From Pectinophora gossypiella (Eukaryota; Arthropoda; Insecta; Lepidoptera; Gelechiidae): a stretch of 64,000 nucleotides of DNA. Shown in pieces: positions 23,061 through 34,392 of the stretch. Each line of letters opens with the position of its first letter. Positions within the stretch are counted from its first letter, which is position 1. The translations under genes were made by a program, and so were the position numbers. The stretch spans positions 2,790,001-2,854,000 of the forward strand of contig NC_065406.1 of NCBI RefSeq assembly GCF_024362695.1. The letters are read 5' to 3'. The notes under the pieces were generated by a model, which worked only from the letters and a program-made list of their open reading frames with translations, did no database searches and was not told the DNA's origin.

Positions 23061-23560
23061 ATGTTATCGGCCTGCGTGGTTTACTGGTTGACCTTTGGGC
23101 TCACGTTCATGAGCTCCCGGGTACGAATCCCGGTGGGGACATATCATAAAGACACTTGTAAGGCCCTGGTTTGGTTAGGACACTGCAGGCGGATCACCCA
23201 ATTGTCCGAAAGTTATCCGTGCTTCAGAAGGCTCGTTAAGCATTTGGTCCCGGTTATACTTACTGAATAAGGCTGTTACTGAATGGTGTCCAAGGGATGG
23301 TATGCGATATCGAGGCAGACCACCAGCCCGGTGGTCGGATGACATTGTGAAGTATGCCGGAAAGCAATGGACTAGACCTGCACAGGACCGGAAAGGATGG
23401 CGTGAAAGAGATGAGGCCTATACCCAGCAATGGGTGGATACAGTCTGAGTAGATAGATTGGTACTTGAGTCATGTCAGGGGCCTTTCGCGGCTCACTAAC
23501 AGCCCTGGTTCCAGGGTTGATGAGGTTGGTTATTCACCTCACGATAGAAGATATCCATCT
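23061..23560 (+). mobile_element. SINE-A1 split by a LINE 3' tail
   Basis: Head 'cctgcgtggtttactggttg', B box 'ggtacgaatcc', eroded core 'cgtgcttcagaaggctcg', then at about 23265-23458 a LINE end encoding 'RGRPPARWSDDIVKYAGKQW' and 'DEAYTQQWVDTV', after which the A1 tail resumes ('gtcatgtcaggggcctttcg', 'ttccagggttgatgaggttg'). The LINE therefore inserted after the SINE. Confidence 0.7.
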
Positions 23561-23714
23561 TAGGACTTCGTATCAAATGATTACGCCCACGGATAATAGT
23601 CATAGTCATTTATTGATAATAAAAATTACACGTTACAGATATTACAATATTCAATTAAAATAAATATTATTACGGAATTCAATTACATAAGCAATTATAT
23701 AAGCAATAATTTTT

Positions 23715-24050
23715 GAATTTGTTGTCGAATTCATGCTCAGATCATAAATTATTAACACGTGCTCAGCGGTGAAGGAAAACATCGCAAGAAACCCACATTC
23801 CCGAGAAATGCGTTTCGGAGGTACGTGACCTATCCTGTATTGAGTTGCTTTTTCCTTCGCGGGTTGGAAGGTCAGACAGGCAGTTGCTTCTGTTAAAAAA
23901 ACGGACCTCTCAAATCGTTAGGTTAGGTAAGCGAACCCTGTGAAAATACGAAAACGCTAAGGAGATGATGATTCCTCATGGATATCTTCATCATCACTAA
24001 TTTAAAAGCCACGCTCTTGTCGGTGTAGCATTCTCCATGCTACTTTTTAA
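23715..24050 (+). mobile_element. SINE-C body, then LINE tail (-)
   Basis: 23715-23970: 'cgtgctcagcggtgaagg' through 'ggagatgatgatt'. 23990-24050: antisense 'aaaagccacgctcttgtcgg' terminus of the 12445-type LINE, then a small repeat M piece. Confidence 0.65.
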
Positions 24051-24154
24051 GGAAAAATAAGGCAGTGGTTTCCCTCATGCCTTTGCCCTATAGGTATCTT
24101 AGAACTCCAATATTACCAAGTGTGACTGCAAAATCTACATAAGATCAAGACTAT

Positions 24155-24335
24155 TTCTTATGGGGGTAGGCAGAGACCTTGGAATTACACTTACTATGAT
24201 CATGACAGACCACTTTCCTTCTTCCACTCTCTGTCAAAATCTTACGACTTGTGGTTTTCCTCACCCTGATAGGATTATAGACGTAATTCATGTATGGGTG
24301 TAATTTACCAGCCCATTCATAATTAATCCATCTCA
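24155..24335 (-). repeat. Diverged repeat K tail
   Basis: 'ggtaggcagagaccttgga' and 'ccttcttccactctctgtca' match the region upstream of the K terminus also seen at 34612-34712. Confidence 0.45.
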
Positions 24336-24450
24336 TCATGAGAACTTCGTACAAAGGCAGTAATTAACTAAAGCCTGTGAACTTAGGGCGTATACACACT
24401 GCTACTTTTGACGGCGACGCTAAGGCACCTATTACAAAATGGCTACCTTT

Positions 24451-24900
24451 TTTTTGACGTGACTTATTGTAGATTGGTCGCAAATGGCATTAAATACTTG
24501 GCCGGAAGATGGCTACCACAGCCCAGACACTCCATTCAAAAAGCTCATTCTTACCGTGTAAGGTGTTAGTGCAAGCGAGACAGACAATCCGCGCTCTACC
24601 ACTTACTCATAAGTAACGTCTATTTGGACTAAAGTAAGACCCAGAGGGGGTGAGGTAAATCTAGTTTGGCGCTCTATACGAATTGGTGCGGGGAGCGGGG
24701 TGGAAAGTTACCGTTCTATATGCAGCATTAAAACATTTGTATCGATTCAGACTGATTTTTTTGACGAGACTCATTGTTGATTTTTCGCATATGGCATTCA
24801 CTACTTGGCCGGACAAATGTGGAGCGCTCTCATCCGCTACAAAATTTAAGACAACAGGCCTGATGGTTCCCAGTTGGGCGTGAATCTCGACTCAGGATGT
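24451..24900. repeat. Two repeat D fragments with a repeat J fragment between
   Basis: D at 24451-24510 and 24760-24900 (plus). J antisense at 24620-24720 ('ggtgaggtaaatctagtttg'). 24901-25305 is unassigned apart from a short ATC repeat at 24914-24931. Confidence 0.5.
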
Positions 24901-25309
24901 CATCTGAGGAGATTATCATCATCATCATCAATCAGCCCAAATCTGCTGGGTATCGGGCTCCTCCATTTTACACCTGTCTTTCTGGTCCTGCGCTAACCTC
25001 AACTTTCCCGCCGTTGTACCTCTGACCTTTCCTCATCTCATGGCCATCATTCTGTGATCTGCGACAACCTATATGTGAGGGTATTATATTTGAAATAATT
25101 AATCGACCCTGCAAAAAGTCGCAGTGTGTAAAGGGTCTTAATAAAAATGTATCAGCAACCATAAGCTCCCATAGTCCCAGAGTATTTCACAGTATTTACG
25201 CATTGTTAGAGATATTCTCACGCATTTTTGCCTTATCTGAATTTATACCAGTTACTTTGTAGAAAGATTACGTAATTCCTGTTATTAAGAGAAATTGCAC
25301 AATACTGCA

Positions 25310-25375
25310 CCCCGGACACTTCATACAAAACACCTCGTTTTACACAGACACTACACAGACGTTATTGCAATGTAA
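25310..25375 (-). repeat. Repeat J end
   Basis: 'cccggacacttcatacaaaa' and 'ctcgttttacacagac'. 25376-26260 is otherwise unassigned; it contains small palindromes (25905-25975 with 'gtgtca/tgacac', 26085-26190 with 'catgatgtg/cacatcatg') and a duplicated 'ccgagaccggaatct' at 25999 and 26035. Confidence 0.5.
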
Positions 25376-26264
25376 CATTTTGAATGTACGTCATTTCGCA
25401 AGGTGTTATGGCTGAGGAGAAGAAATAACAAGAAACTGCAACAGCAACACATCTTTTAAATCAATGTAGTTATACGTATATATTACAAGTTATTTAATAA
25501 CTAGAGGAACACATTTAATACCAGGTATTTTATCATTTGGGTAATCATTAATCTTATATTAAGCTTTTTTACATAAAGTAAGTTTCACATGAGCTTTAAA
25601 TTTTCTGGCAAATTCAAAATATTGTTTGGTTTTTTGTTGTAACGATAACCCCAAAAATATGAATTTTATTTACTTAGCCTAGCATTTTGGATAGCGATTT
25701 TATTGTTGTTCCTTGTATTGTAAGTATGTCTTTGACAGTTTTTTGGAAGGAGAGATATTTTTTACGGATGTTATGTTATTATTAAACCAGATAGATCCTC
25801 CGTCCCATTTCGCCGTCTATCTTTGTTTCGGTCTAACCCAGTGAAAGTTGTACTTAATCGGCCTATTGTTTTGTCATTCGCTTTCTAGCCGATCTAGACT
25901 AGAGTTACAGTTTGACACGATTCCGTCGTGTCACACACAATGACACAAACGTGTCAAGAGTGTCATTGGATATTTAAAGAGTGACATGTCCATTCAGCCG
26001 AGACCGGAATCTACTATAAAAATATAATATACCGAGACCGGAATCTATATTATATGGTATATATGTCGTGGCCAGATCTTAGAATTGATCATTTCATGAT
26101 GTGTTCGACCATTTTATGAAATGTTTATATTTCATGAAATAGAATAATATCATTCATTAGCCACATCATGATGAAGTTTGGCCATATCAATGAACACAAA
26201 ACGTTAAACGATATGAGCAACTAAATGCATGATTACTTCAGAGTCAAGGGTTCTGTAGATACAA

Positions 26265-26695
26265 GCTTCCGTCATATAGTGGTTGGGCGTTGGGAATCAG
26301 AGGTCCCATTGGGGACATATCACAAAAATCACTTTGTAATCCTTAGTTTGGTTAGAACATTGCAGATTGATCACCCAATTGTCCGAAATTAAGATCATCC
26401 GTTCTTCGAAAAGCACGTGAACACGTTGGTCTCTTTTGGACAACGGGTGATCAGACTGTCTGGAATTCCAACCTCATACCAATTGACACCAGTGTCAGGG
26501 TTATTACTGAGCCGCCACAGACCCCTGACATGGCTCATATAACGACTACATACATCAGTAAGTAGTAACCGGGACCAACGGTTTAACATGCCTTCCGAAG
26601 CACAGATCGTCTTACTTTCGGACAATCAGGTGATCAGCCTGTAATGTCCTAATCAAACTAGGGATCACAAAGTGCCCACCGCCTCAGCCTGTGAT
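26265..26695. mobile_element. Two convergent SINE-A1 pieces
   Basis: 26270-26430 is a sense A1 body lacking the head start ('ggggacatatcacaaaaatc', core eroded). 26488-26690 is antisense A1 from its tail ('ccagtgtcagggttattact') back to 'gatcacaaagtg'. They face each other across about 60 bp. Confidence 0.6.
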
Positions 26696-26950
26696 GTCTC
26701 ATGTTAATAGACAGAATACATTTATAAGTTTTCACGACTTGTTCGGCGCGTTCTTTTTTTTATTCCCTCCCAATCCAGTGTAGAAGCATGACAATGTCAT
26801 TGGTATTCAAAATCGAATGCCCTAGTGAAAGTCAGTGGTCGTAAGAAATCCAAACGGCCCTACAAGGACAAAGCACTTTTCGGGTCGAACAGTCTAATGT
26901 AATATTCAATAGGCTAGACTGAATTTGAAATTGAATAAGTGACGCACTAA

Positions 26951-27220
26951 TCAGGACAATCTTTTACCTTTGTATTTTATTATATACTGTCAACCATTGT
27001 CCAATGGCTCAAATTAGCTTTAAAACGTTTTTTCGATTCTGCTCCGCACCACCCAAATCCCCTGGTAGTTGCGGCTTCCGAATACATTCCGCTTAGGGAC
27101 GGTACTGAAGAGTATCGGCGTCCGAAGGACGTAATATACGATCCCGACGACCCGATTACTCTAGCCATTGAGGAATTAGCTCGCGACACACAAACGACGC
27201 TCGCGGTTTCGGGCTACTAA
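26951..27220 (+). mobile_element. LINE C-terminal coding remnant
   Basis: A 90-codon open frame without an ATG, read from the stop at 26948 to TAA at 27218-27220. Its content ('IVQWLKLALKRFFDSAPHHP', then 'NPLVVAASEYIPL', 'RRPKDVIYDPDDPITLAIEE') looks like the variable C-terminus of Jockey-type LINE polymerases, with the 'NPL.VAA..Y.P' and 'RP...DPDDPIT' blocks. It has no stops, so it may be fairly young. The family call is from memory of such termini and is tentative. Confidence 0.5.
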
Positions 27221-27334
27221 CCCAAACACCCCTACGAATCCGCAATTAAGCAATGTGATGGAGAAGAAAAACCAGGCCAAACAACCAACCAAGTGGTGGC
27301 CATTATAATGGTCTAAAATCAGCCATATTTTTCT

Positions 27335-27665
27335 TTCCTTCCTGGTTCCACCCGGCGCGAATTATATCGAGAGCTTCGACCAATAGCCGTTCGACGTCTA
27401 TCTAGTTGCTAGCATTCTTTACGTGTATTGGTCGAAGCATTCGATATAAATCATAAAATTTTGATTACGAAATAAAGACAGATCTAAAGGTGACAAAAAC
27501 ATTTTCTTTTTTTCTATTTAACTTATTTGGGTATTTTAATAAAGACAAATGTAATAATAAGTGCGATATTTTGTCACTTTTTCAATGACGTCTCAGGTTG
27601 CTTTTTCACACCATGTTTTGACGTTTAGTATAAAGTAACTGATTTGACTAGTTAGAAACTACCGT
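27335..27665 (-). mobile_element. MITE-O palindrome followed by MITE-I
   Basis: 27345-27455: 'attatatcgagagcttcgac' faces 'gtattggtcgaagcattcg'. 27465-27665: MITE-I short form with 'aaagacagatctaaaggtga' and 'ctgatttgactagttagaaa'. Confidence 0.6.
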
Positions 27666-27819
27666 ATTCCGCAGCGCGTGGCCGCGAGAGTCGGTGTTAG
27701 TTTATGTCTACTATATATATACTAGTAGAATAATTTAATAATCGTATAGACTATATAATTTAGTATTAGATAATTCTATCGGCCGCCGAGATAGGTATAC
27801 CGCCTCTGTGTCTTACTTT

Positions 27820-28020
27820 AGTCACACCCCGGACACTTCATACAAACAACCTCGTTTTACACAGATACCACTTTGACATTATCGCACGCGCATCTGTGTG
27901 TGTGACGTCTGACACCACACGATTCAAGTCTAAACTATGTTCGAGTGGGGGTGAGGTAAACCTAGCTGGTGGGGAGCGGAGAGTTGCCGTTCTATACGTA
28001 GTATCAATTCCTTATTCTAT
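27820..28020 (-). repeat. Repeat J
   Basis: Antisense, from 'ccccggacacttcatacaaa' to 'gtatcaattccttattctat'. Confidence 0.65.
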
Positions 28021-28124
28021 GCTTTAGTCCAAATGGTCGTTAGCCGCTAATCAAGAAGTTAAGCGGACGATATTCCTTCTGTTTTGAAGTCGTTAAATAT
28101 ACCAACCAATCTTGATCCGTGCCA

Positions 28125-28530
28125 TAGACAGCGTTGCCAGACGTTGCGATTTTTCAATCAAAATTTAATGTGCCGCACGGGACAGGTTCAGTCCCGCTTT
28201 TCGGGAATAACTCGACCGTGCGTGCAACGTACTGAGAAAGCGCGGCGGATGGCACAGACAATTGTGGACTTTCCGTCTGGCCGGCGGTAGGGTAAATCTG
28301 ATTAAAAATATCATAATATTTTTATTAAAATACATTTTCTATGTATATTTTTGCTATCTATTGTCACGTAAACTTAATTTGCACTCAAATTAAAAGATAA
28401 ATATTCAAAAACTTTTTATTATATACGTTTTTTACTACGTCCCGCTTTCGACGAAAGAATTCCGCTTTTTCACTCAAAAAGTTCCAAAATCCCGACTTGG
28501 CAAAAAAACAATCTGGCAATGCTGGCTATA
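28125..28530. mobile_element. Candidate inverted-repeat element (MITE-Q)
   Basis: 'cagcgttgccagacgttgcg' near 28128 faces 'aacaatctggcaatgctgg' near 28525; 'cccgcttttcggg' and 'cccgctttcgacg' occur on opposite arms. The 68-codon frame at 28084-28290 is not recognisable. Confidence 0.35.
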
Positions 28531-28922
28531 GAATAATCCGTGCTACGGTCAATGTTATTTATGTAGTAGATACAATGTGTTTATTGTAAGCCGTAGCCGG
28601 TTTGCGCGGATTCCTTGCTTACTACTTACGGCTACAATGTAACTAGCAAGTCTAATTAAGCTATAAATGTGATGGGTTCCAGGTAGTCTGGAATTCCTAG
28701 ACGGTGTTGATGTCAGGTTGAATACTTCAACGGTCAGTGACTTGGTTATATTATCTTTAATTAAAATTAGTCTTCTTTTTCTTACGCTGTGGTGTACGGT
28801 TTGAAGGACAGGCTTCATTTTTTCCTGATATTTTACAGCCCCTCAGTAGGTTCTATCAGCTCCTTTCTTCCATAGTAGTAGTTTAAGTAGTTACTGTTGC
28901 AGTCCATGTTATGATATGTATT

Positions 28923-29213
28923 CATCATCACCAGCCCATTAACGTCCCCATTGCTGGGGCACGGACCTTCCCTATGGATGGATAGGGAGATCGGGCCTTA
29001 AACCATCACGCGGGCCCAGTGCGAATTGATGGTTATTACGACTGCTAATGCAGTCGGGACCAACGGCTTAACGTGCCTTCCGAAGCACGGAGGAGCTTGA
29101 GATGAAAAGTTTTTATTTTGTGGTCACCCATCCTATGACCGGCCTTTGCGAAAGTTGCTTTACTTCAACAATCGCAGACCGAGCGCGTTAACCGCTGCGC
29201 CACCGAGCTCCTC
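28923..29213 (-). mobile_element. SINE-B, full length, 10-bp target duplication
   Basis: GATATGTATT at 28913-28922 and 29214-29223 flanks a reversed SINE-B with all parts: GATGATGA tail, body, core, 5S-like block and 'ggagctcggtggcgcagcgg' head. Confidence 0.9.
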
Positions 29214-29221
29214 GATATGTA

Positions 29222-29650
29222 TTGATCATCACTAATTTAAAAGCCACGCTCTTATTGGTGTAGCATTCTCTATTCTGGTCCATCAAAAGGCCAATTCTTT
29301 CACTCTCTTATAAGTCACGACGTTCGCCTTCTCTATAATCTGTTCCATGTAAGCTCTTCTTTGTCTTCCATTTCCTCTCTTTCCTTGTAGCTTCCCTTCT
29401 ATGATGGTTTTAATAAATTCGTCGTGTCTTATTAAGTGTCCAATCATCTTGCCTCTTCTGTTCTCAATAACACTCAATATACATACATACATAAACTCAC
29501 GCCCGTAATCCCAAATGGGGTGGGCGGAGCCACAAGTAATCAAAGACAACTTGCAGCCACTGTTGATACGAAATCCTAAGATGGATGAACACTCAATATT
29601 TCCCTCATTTCCTCTTACTTTTTCCTTTCTTTTTCGAAAAATTAAAAGCA
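29222..29650 (-). mobile_element. LINE C-terminal end, split by repeat L
   Basis: Minus-strand frame encoding 'GHLIRHDEFIKTIIEGKLQG' and 'RRAYMEQIIEKANVVTYKRV', the end of a LINE polymerase, followed by its 3' UTR ('aagagcgtggcttttaaatt', ATGATG). The frame is open to 29460, where repeat L has landed; coding-like sequence resumes at 29599-29650. Same family as 12445-12980. Confidence 0.7.
29480..29587 (-). mobile_element. Repeat L insertion, 11-bp target duplication
   Basis: AACACTCAATA at 29469-29479 and 29588-29598 flanks a 108-bp, strongly 5'-truncated L copy ending in a TATG repeat. Confidence 0.85.
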
Positions 29651-29739
29651 ATGTAAATAATCTTAGTTGATGTCATCTAAATCATATAAATGGGTAAAAA
29701 GTTATGTTAAAATACTAAAAAAATAAATAAAATAAAAAA

Positions 29740-29835
29740 GAAAAAGGGGTTGATAGATAGACGGACAGACGGATGGACAACAAAATCCTAAGGTCCGTTT
29801 TACCTATTGATGTTCGGAACCCTAAACAAAATAAA
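29740..29835 (+). repeat. Fragment of the 'gggttccg' repeat
   Basis: 'agacggacagacggatggac' and 'gttcggaaccctaaa'; related to 750-1065. 29836-30140 is unassigned. Confidence 0.45.
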
Positions 29836-30140
29836 CTGCTTTCTCGAAATGGCCTATACGACCTCGTATCACAATATCTAATAATTATACTAGTTACAGT
29901 ATAACGAATACTCAAGGAGCAGGAAGTAATATAATACATCATCAGTCAGAAGAATGCATATGTTGGGACATAACCCTGTAATTTATATACGAAATAAGCA
30001 GTACAGGAATAAGTATTGTAAATGCTGGACATACAAGCTCGTTTCTCTTTATTTTGATTGCTCTGTAATGAGTCACAAGTTGACCACTATATAATATTTT
30101 CTCTCTCTAACTTGGCAACACTACTTACTTACGAGTAATA

Positions 30141-30412
30141 GGGTAGTTTCCAACTAGTCAAATCAGTTAATTTTTACTAAACATCAAAACACGAAATTGC
30201 TATGGAATTTGCGTGAAAAAGCAGTCTGTGACGTCATAGAAAAACGTGACAAAATGTCTCACTTATTATTACCTACGAATAAATATACATTTTTCTTTAT
30301 TAAATTCATAAACAATTTGAATAGACAAAGGAAACCTTTTTTGTCACCATTAGATCTGTCTTTGTTTAGTAGTCTGAATTTCATAATTTATCTTTGGCCT
30401 AGGAAACTACCC
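30141..30412 (+). mobile_element. MITE-I, short complete copy
   Basis: 272 bp bounded by GGGTAGTTTCC at 30141-30151 and GGAAACTACCC at 30402-30412. The interior has 'acgtcatagaaaaacgtgac' shared with 11185-11737. Confidence 0.7.
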
Positions 30413-30669
30413 AATTCTGTTGATGAATAAGGCTCTATATCTAGAAGTAGGACGTAAGTATACAAACTTTTCCTTTTATGTAGGGTAGTCTAGCAAATTA
30501 ATGTCTTTTCTTGTCGTAATAGGAGTTATTTAGGAGATCCTTCTAGAACTTATTTATGTACGTAATTATTATTTTTTTGTTTAGTACAGTAACAATGTAT
30601 TTAGAAAGGTTTTTATAATAGACGACAAAAAAGAGGATTATGAAGTCGTCATGGTTTTTTTGCAAGATA

Positions 30670-30885
30670 GGAAATGGGGTACTGAGGGCGATGATTAAGA
30701 CCATGATTCTGAGTTGATATGAAGTGAAATTTTCTGTCAAAGAATTCATGATTTTTTTGTCTTTTTTTTAATTATTTTCCGATCAATACTTTTGCGGAAA
30801 ATTCCACTTGATATCAACTCAGAATCATGGTCTGAATCATCCCTCAAAATTTTCGTTACGATGTCACTAACACCCTGTATAATCT
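30670..30885. mobile_element. MITE-R
   Basis: Palindromic: 'gaccatgattctgagttgat' on the left arm and 'cacttgatatcaactcagaa' on the right, with the right terminus 'gatgtcactaacaccctgta'. No coding capacity. 30886-31490 shows nothing else I recognise. Confidence 0.65.
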
Positions 30886-31494
30886 ATACACGTCTGCCAT
30901 CCCTATGTTAAAAATCTTATTCAAGTGTATTACCAAAGTTTAGATAGCTCAAATGTTGCCTGCAAGTGATTTTCACTTATCAATATGGCCGCTTTTTGTA
31001 TTCTTTCTATTTCTCTTTTGTTTTGTATTTCCCGTGTCTGCCTTAAAGTATTTGTTACAATATGTTATGTTACCTTCAGTTGCAAATGAAGAGTTTCCAT
31101 AACAGATTGGATCTGGCAAATACGGCAATTCAATTTACCATTTGACAGGCAAAGCGATCTTACTGTTCAATCGCTGCCTAATGTATTCTACTCACGAGCA
31201 TACAGATTATGAATAACCAAATTCCGTCTTTTTCAGGTAATATTGCGGAAATTGCACATGGGAAATCGGCTTTTTTACAATATTTGGTATGTAATCTATT
31301 GGTATCACTGGTTATAGAAATGTAGATTATTTTTACCCGTCTACGACGAAACAAAAGAAGGGTTTTTAACCGTTATTTTACGTATGTATGGGCGTATGAA
31401 CGTATTTTCCCTCCTAACTTCTAAACCACTAATCAGAATTTCACAAATGAGGTATCACTAGATGCGTTTTACTATAACTATATATGACACACAC

Positions 31495-31615
31495 ACACTA
31501 TGCGGGACACTTGGCAAGACAGGAAGACAACAGCTGGACTGAGGATGGCGTGAAAGAGAGGAAGCCTATACCCAGCATTGGGTGGACACAGGCTGAGTAG
31601 ATAGATAGATATCTA
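31495..31615 (+). mobile_element. LINE 3' tail with TAGA repeat
   Basis: Same terminus as at 23265-23458: 'gatggcgtgaaagagagga', 'cccagcattgggtggacac', 'gctgagtagatagatagat'. Confidence 0.65.
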
Positions 31616-31629
31616 TATGTGAAGACAGG

Positions 31630-32300
31630 ACTCTAACACAGTCGTGTCGACCATTATAGACGGCGATACTGCTCACCACAATCGCCTCATTGGTCCAGTG
31701 GTTGAGCGTTGAGTTCACGATCCGGAGGCCCCGGGTTCGAATCCCGGTGGGGACATATCACAAAAATCACTTTGTGATCCCTATTTTGGTTTGGACATTA
31801 CTGGCTGATCACCTGATTGTCCGAAAGTAAGATGATCCGTGCTTCGGAAGGCAAGTCGTTGGTCCCGGTTACTACTTACTGATGTAATTACGTACTCGTT
31901 ACATGTGTCATGTCAGAGGCCTTTGGCGGCTCAGTAATAACCCTAACACCAGGGTTGATGATGTTGGTATTCCACCTCACAACCCACATGATAAGAAGAA
32001 TTCATTTGCACAAATATCACGTTGGTACCAGAGTCGCACCAATGAGTTATTAATCTTAAGTGCAGTTTTCACTAACATAGGTGGCTCGACCATTAAAGAC
32101 GGCGATACGGCTCACCTATCACGTTGATCTAACAGAAAGCTCGGTGAGGTGTGGGCACTTAGTTCATCTTACGATGGATGCACCTCTGATTCGTTATGTA
32201 AAATTGACGATTCAAAGTGTAACTATGTTACCTACTGAATAAAGATATTTTTGAATTTGAATTTGAATTACCCTAAATGGAATATAGTTGTGAGCTTACT
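31630..32300. repeat. Repeat E pieces around SINE-A1, with a retroposon tail inside
   Basis: E is seen at 31640-31676 and 32040-32300 ('gacggcgatacggctcacct', 'cttacgatggatgcacctct'). Within the second piece, 32211-32280 is an inserted 3' end ('ctgaataaagatatttttga', TTTGAA repeats) of the 20558 family; E resumes with 'accctaaatggaatatagtt'. Confidence 0.6.
31677..32005 (+). mobile_element. SINE-A1, full length
   Basis: Head 'cctcattggtccagtggttg' with A box, B box 'ggttcgaatcc' at 31735-31745, 'gtggggacatatcacaaaaa', core 'cgtgcttcggaaggcaagtc' (small deletion), 'ggttactacttactgatgta', tail 'gtcatgtcagaggcctttgg', 'ccagggttgatgatgttgg'. Confidence 0.8.
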
Positions 32301-32337
32301 TTAAGACAGTATTAAACTAATCATTGATGTATAATAC

Positions 32338-32640
32338 AGGATGTTAGTGACATTATAACGAATACTGAGGAGGATGTCCCCTCCGGTTGATTGAGGGGAG
32401 GCCTGTGCCCAGTAGTGGGACGTATATAGGCTGTTTATGTACTAAGGAGGATGATTCAGACCATGATTCTGAGTTAATATCAAGTGGAATCTCCTGTCGA
32501 AACATTCATGTCCATTTTAGTGTTTTTTTAATTATTTTCAGTTCCATACTTTTGCGACGGAAAATTCCACTTGATATCGACTCAGAATCATAGTCTGAAT
32601 CATCCCTCAAAGTTTTCGTTACGGTATCACTAACACCTAT
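32338..32640. mobile_element. MITE-R with a SINE-A2 tail inserted
   Basis: Left terminus 'caggatgttagtgacattat', right terminus 'gttacggtatcactaacacc'. At 32377-32439 a 63-bp SINE-A2 3' end is inserted, flanked by 'tactgaggaggatg' (32363-32376) and 'tactaaggaggatg' (32440-32453). Confidence 0.8.
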
Positions 32641-33055
32641 ATATATAATAGTAACTAATGAAGATATAAAACGAACCTATTTAACGTAAATCAAGGACCT
32701 TAATTTTTTTTTTACAGGGTCATTTCCATCACTTAGGACCCTGGACCTTAATTTTCTTCCACCCTTCGGGTCAGTGGTCAACTAAAACCTTACTTAGTCA
32801 AGTCGGGAACCGCATCGCGTATTTTGAAGCATATTCACGAGCAATAAGACTGTTTTTACCTAAGTATAACCAAAGTCTTTGACGCAAATATTCGACCACA
32901 TATTTTTTCTAACTTAACATACTAACATAATTCACAATTTGACTCACGTGCAGTAATATGCCGTTTCTGGGAATATTCCTAAAGTAAGAAATATAAAGGG
33001 CTCCCAAAGGGTTCCCACTTTGGGAACATTCCTGGGAACGGGTTTCCAAGATTTG
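32641..33055. other. No recognisable feature
   Basis: Unassigned sequence with no family match or coding signal. Confidence 0.45.
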
Positions 33056-33069
33056 TGCCCGGTTAATGA

Positions 33070-33396
33070 GTTCTTCTTCTATCGTGTGGGTTGTGAGGTG
33101 GATTACCAACCCCATCAACCTTGATGTCAGGGTTACTATGAGCCGCCAAAGGCCCCTGACATGACTCATGTAACGACTACTAACTTACATCAGTAAGTTG
33201 TTACCGGGACCAGCGGCTTAACGTGTCTTCCGAAGCACGGATCGTCTTTCTTTCGGATAATCAGGTGATCAACCTGTAATATCCTATGACCAAACTAGGG
33301 ATTAAGTAATTTTCGTGATTTGTCCCCACCGGGATTTAAACCCGGGACCTCCGGATCATGAGCCCAACGCTCAAACCACTGGACCACGGAAGCCGT
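33070..33396 (-). mobile_element. SINE-A1, full length, 14-bp target duplication
   Basis: 'tgcccggttaatga' at 33056-33069 and 'tgccgggttaatga' at 33397-33410 flank a reversed A1 with complete head, B box, core and tail. 33411-33915 is unassigned. Confidence 0.88.
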
Positions 33397-33920
33397 TGCC
33401 GGGTTAATGACAATGTGTTCGCATCCTGTTACAGTCATGAGCAATATAATGTACCCACTTTAGGACTCTGTCGCACTAACATATTTGACGTTTAGTGAGA
33501 CTTACAGTTCAATTTGTCAAAAAAGTTGGTGTGACATGGTACCAAAGTGTATACATATTATTGCTCGTGACCGTACATGAGACGTAAAAAATAGGTGGCG
33601 ATATAATATGGCCTCTGGGGATATAAGCGTGATATTAATCTCGACGAGATTTGATCCGTCTCTTCTTACCCCGCAAGGACTACAGCGTGATATATGTACG
33701 TAACATTTTGGAGCTGCCATAAATTTAGAATGCAGATGTGGCCCCTGGGGCTACCACCGTCTAAAAAAGATCATAAAATATTTCACGGTTAAGGTTTTAT
33801 GGCTCATCTTACATCATGAAATCTTAAACGTTGGTTTTGAAAAGCTGAGACTTCAAAAACATGTTATACTTAAGAGTAATTTATTCTAAATATATATGAA
33901 AACAACAACTGAAAATACAG

Positions 33921-34392
33921 GTTGTTAGTGACATCGTAACTAATACTCAGGGCGATGAATCAGCTCATGATTCTGAATTCATCATCACCAGCCCATTAAC
34001 GTCCCCACTGCTGGGGCACGGGCCTTCCCTATGGATGGATAGGGAGATCGGGCCTTAAACCACCACGCGGGCCCAGTGCGGATTGGTGGTTATTAACGAC
34101 TGCTAATGCAGCCGGGACCAACGATTTCTCGTGCCTTCCGAAGCACGGAGGAGCTCGAGATGAAAACTTTTTTTTCTGTGGTCACCCATCCTATGACCGG
34201 CCTTTGCGAAAGTCGCTTAACTTCAACAATCGCAGACCGAGCGCGTTAACCGCTGCGCCATCGAGCTCCTCAATTAATATCAAGTAATTATTTTCAGTAG
34301 CGTAGTTTTGCGTCGAAAAATTCGACTTGATATCAACTCAGAATCATAGTTTGAATCATCCATCAAAACTTTCGTTACTAACAACCTGTATA
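33921..34392. mobile_element. MITE-R, host of a SINE-B
   Basis: Left arm 33921-33978 ('gttagtgacatcgtaactaa'), right arm 34276-34392 ('cttgatatcaactcagaatc', 'ctttcgttactaacaacctg'). The SINE occupies the middle. Confidence 0.75.
33979..34271 (-). mobile_element. SINE-B inside MITE-R
   Basis: Reversed full-length SINE-B. 'aatt' lies on both sides (33976-33979, 34272-34275), so the duplication is short or obscured. The core is altered to 'cgtgcttcggaaggcacgag'. Confidence 0.8.
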
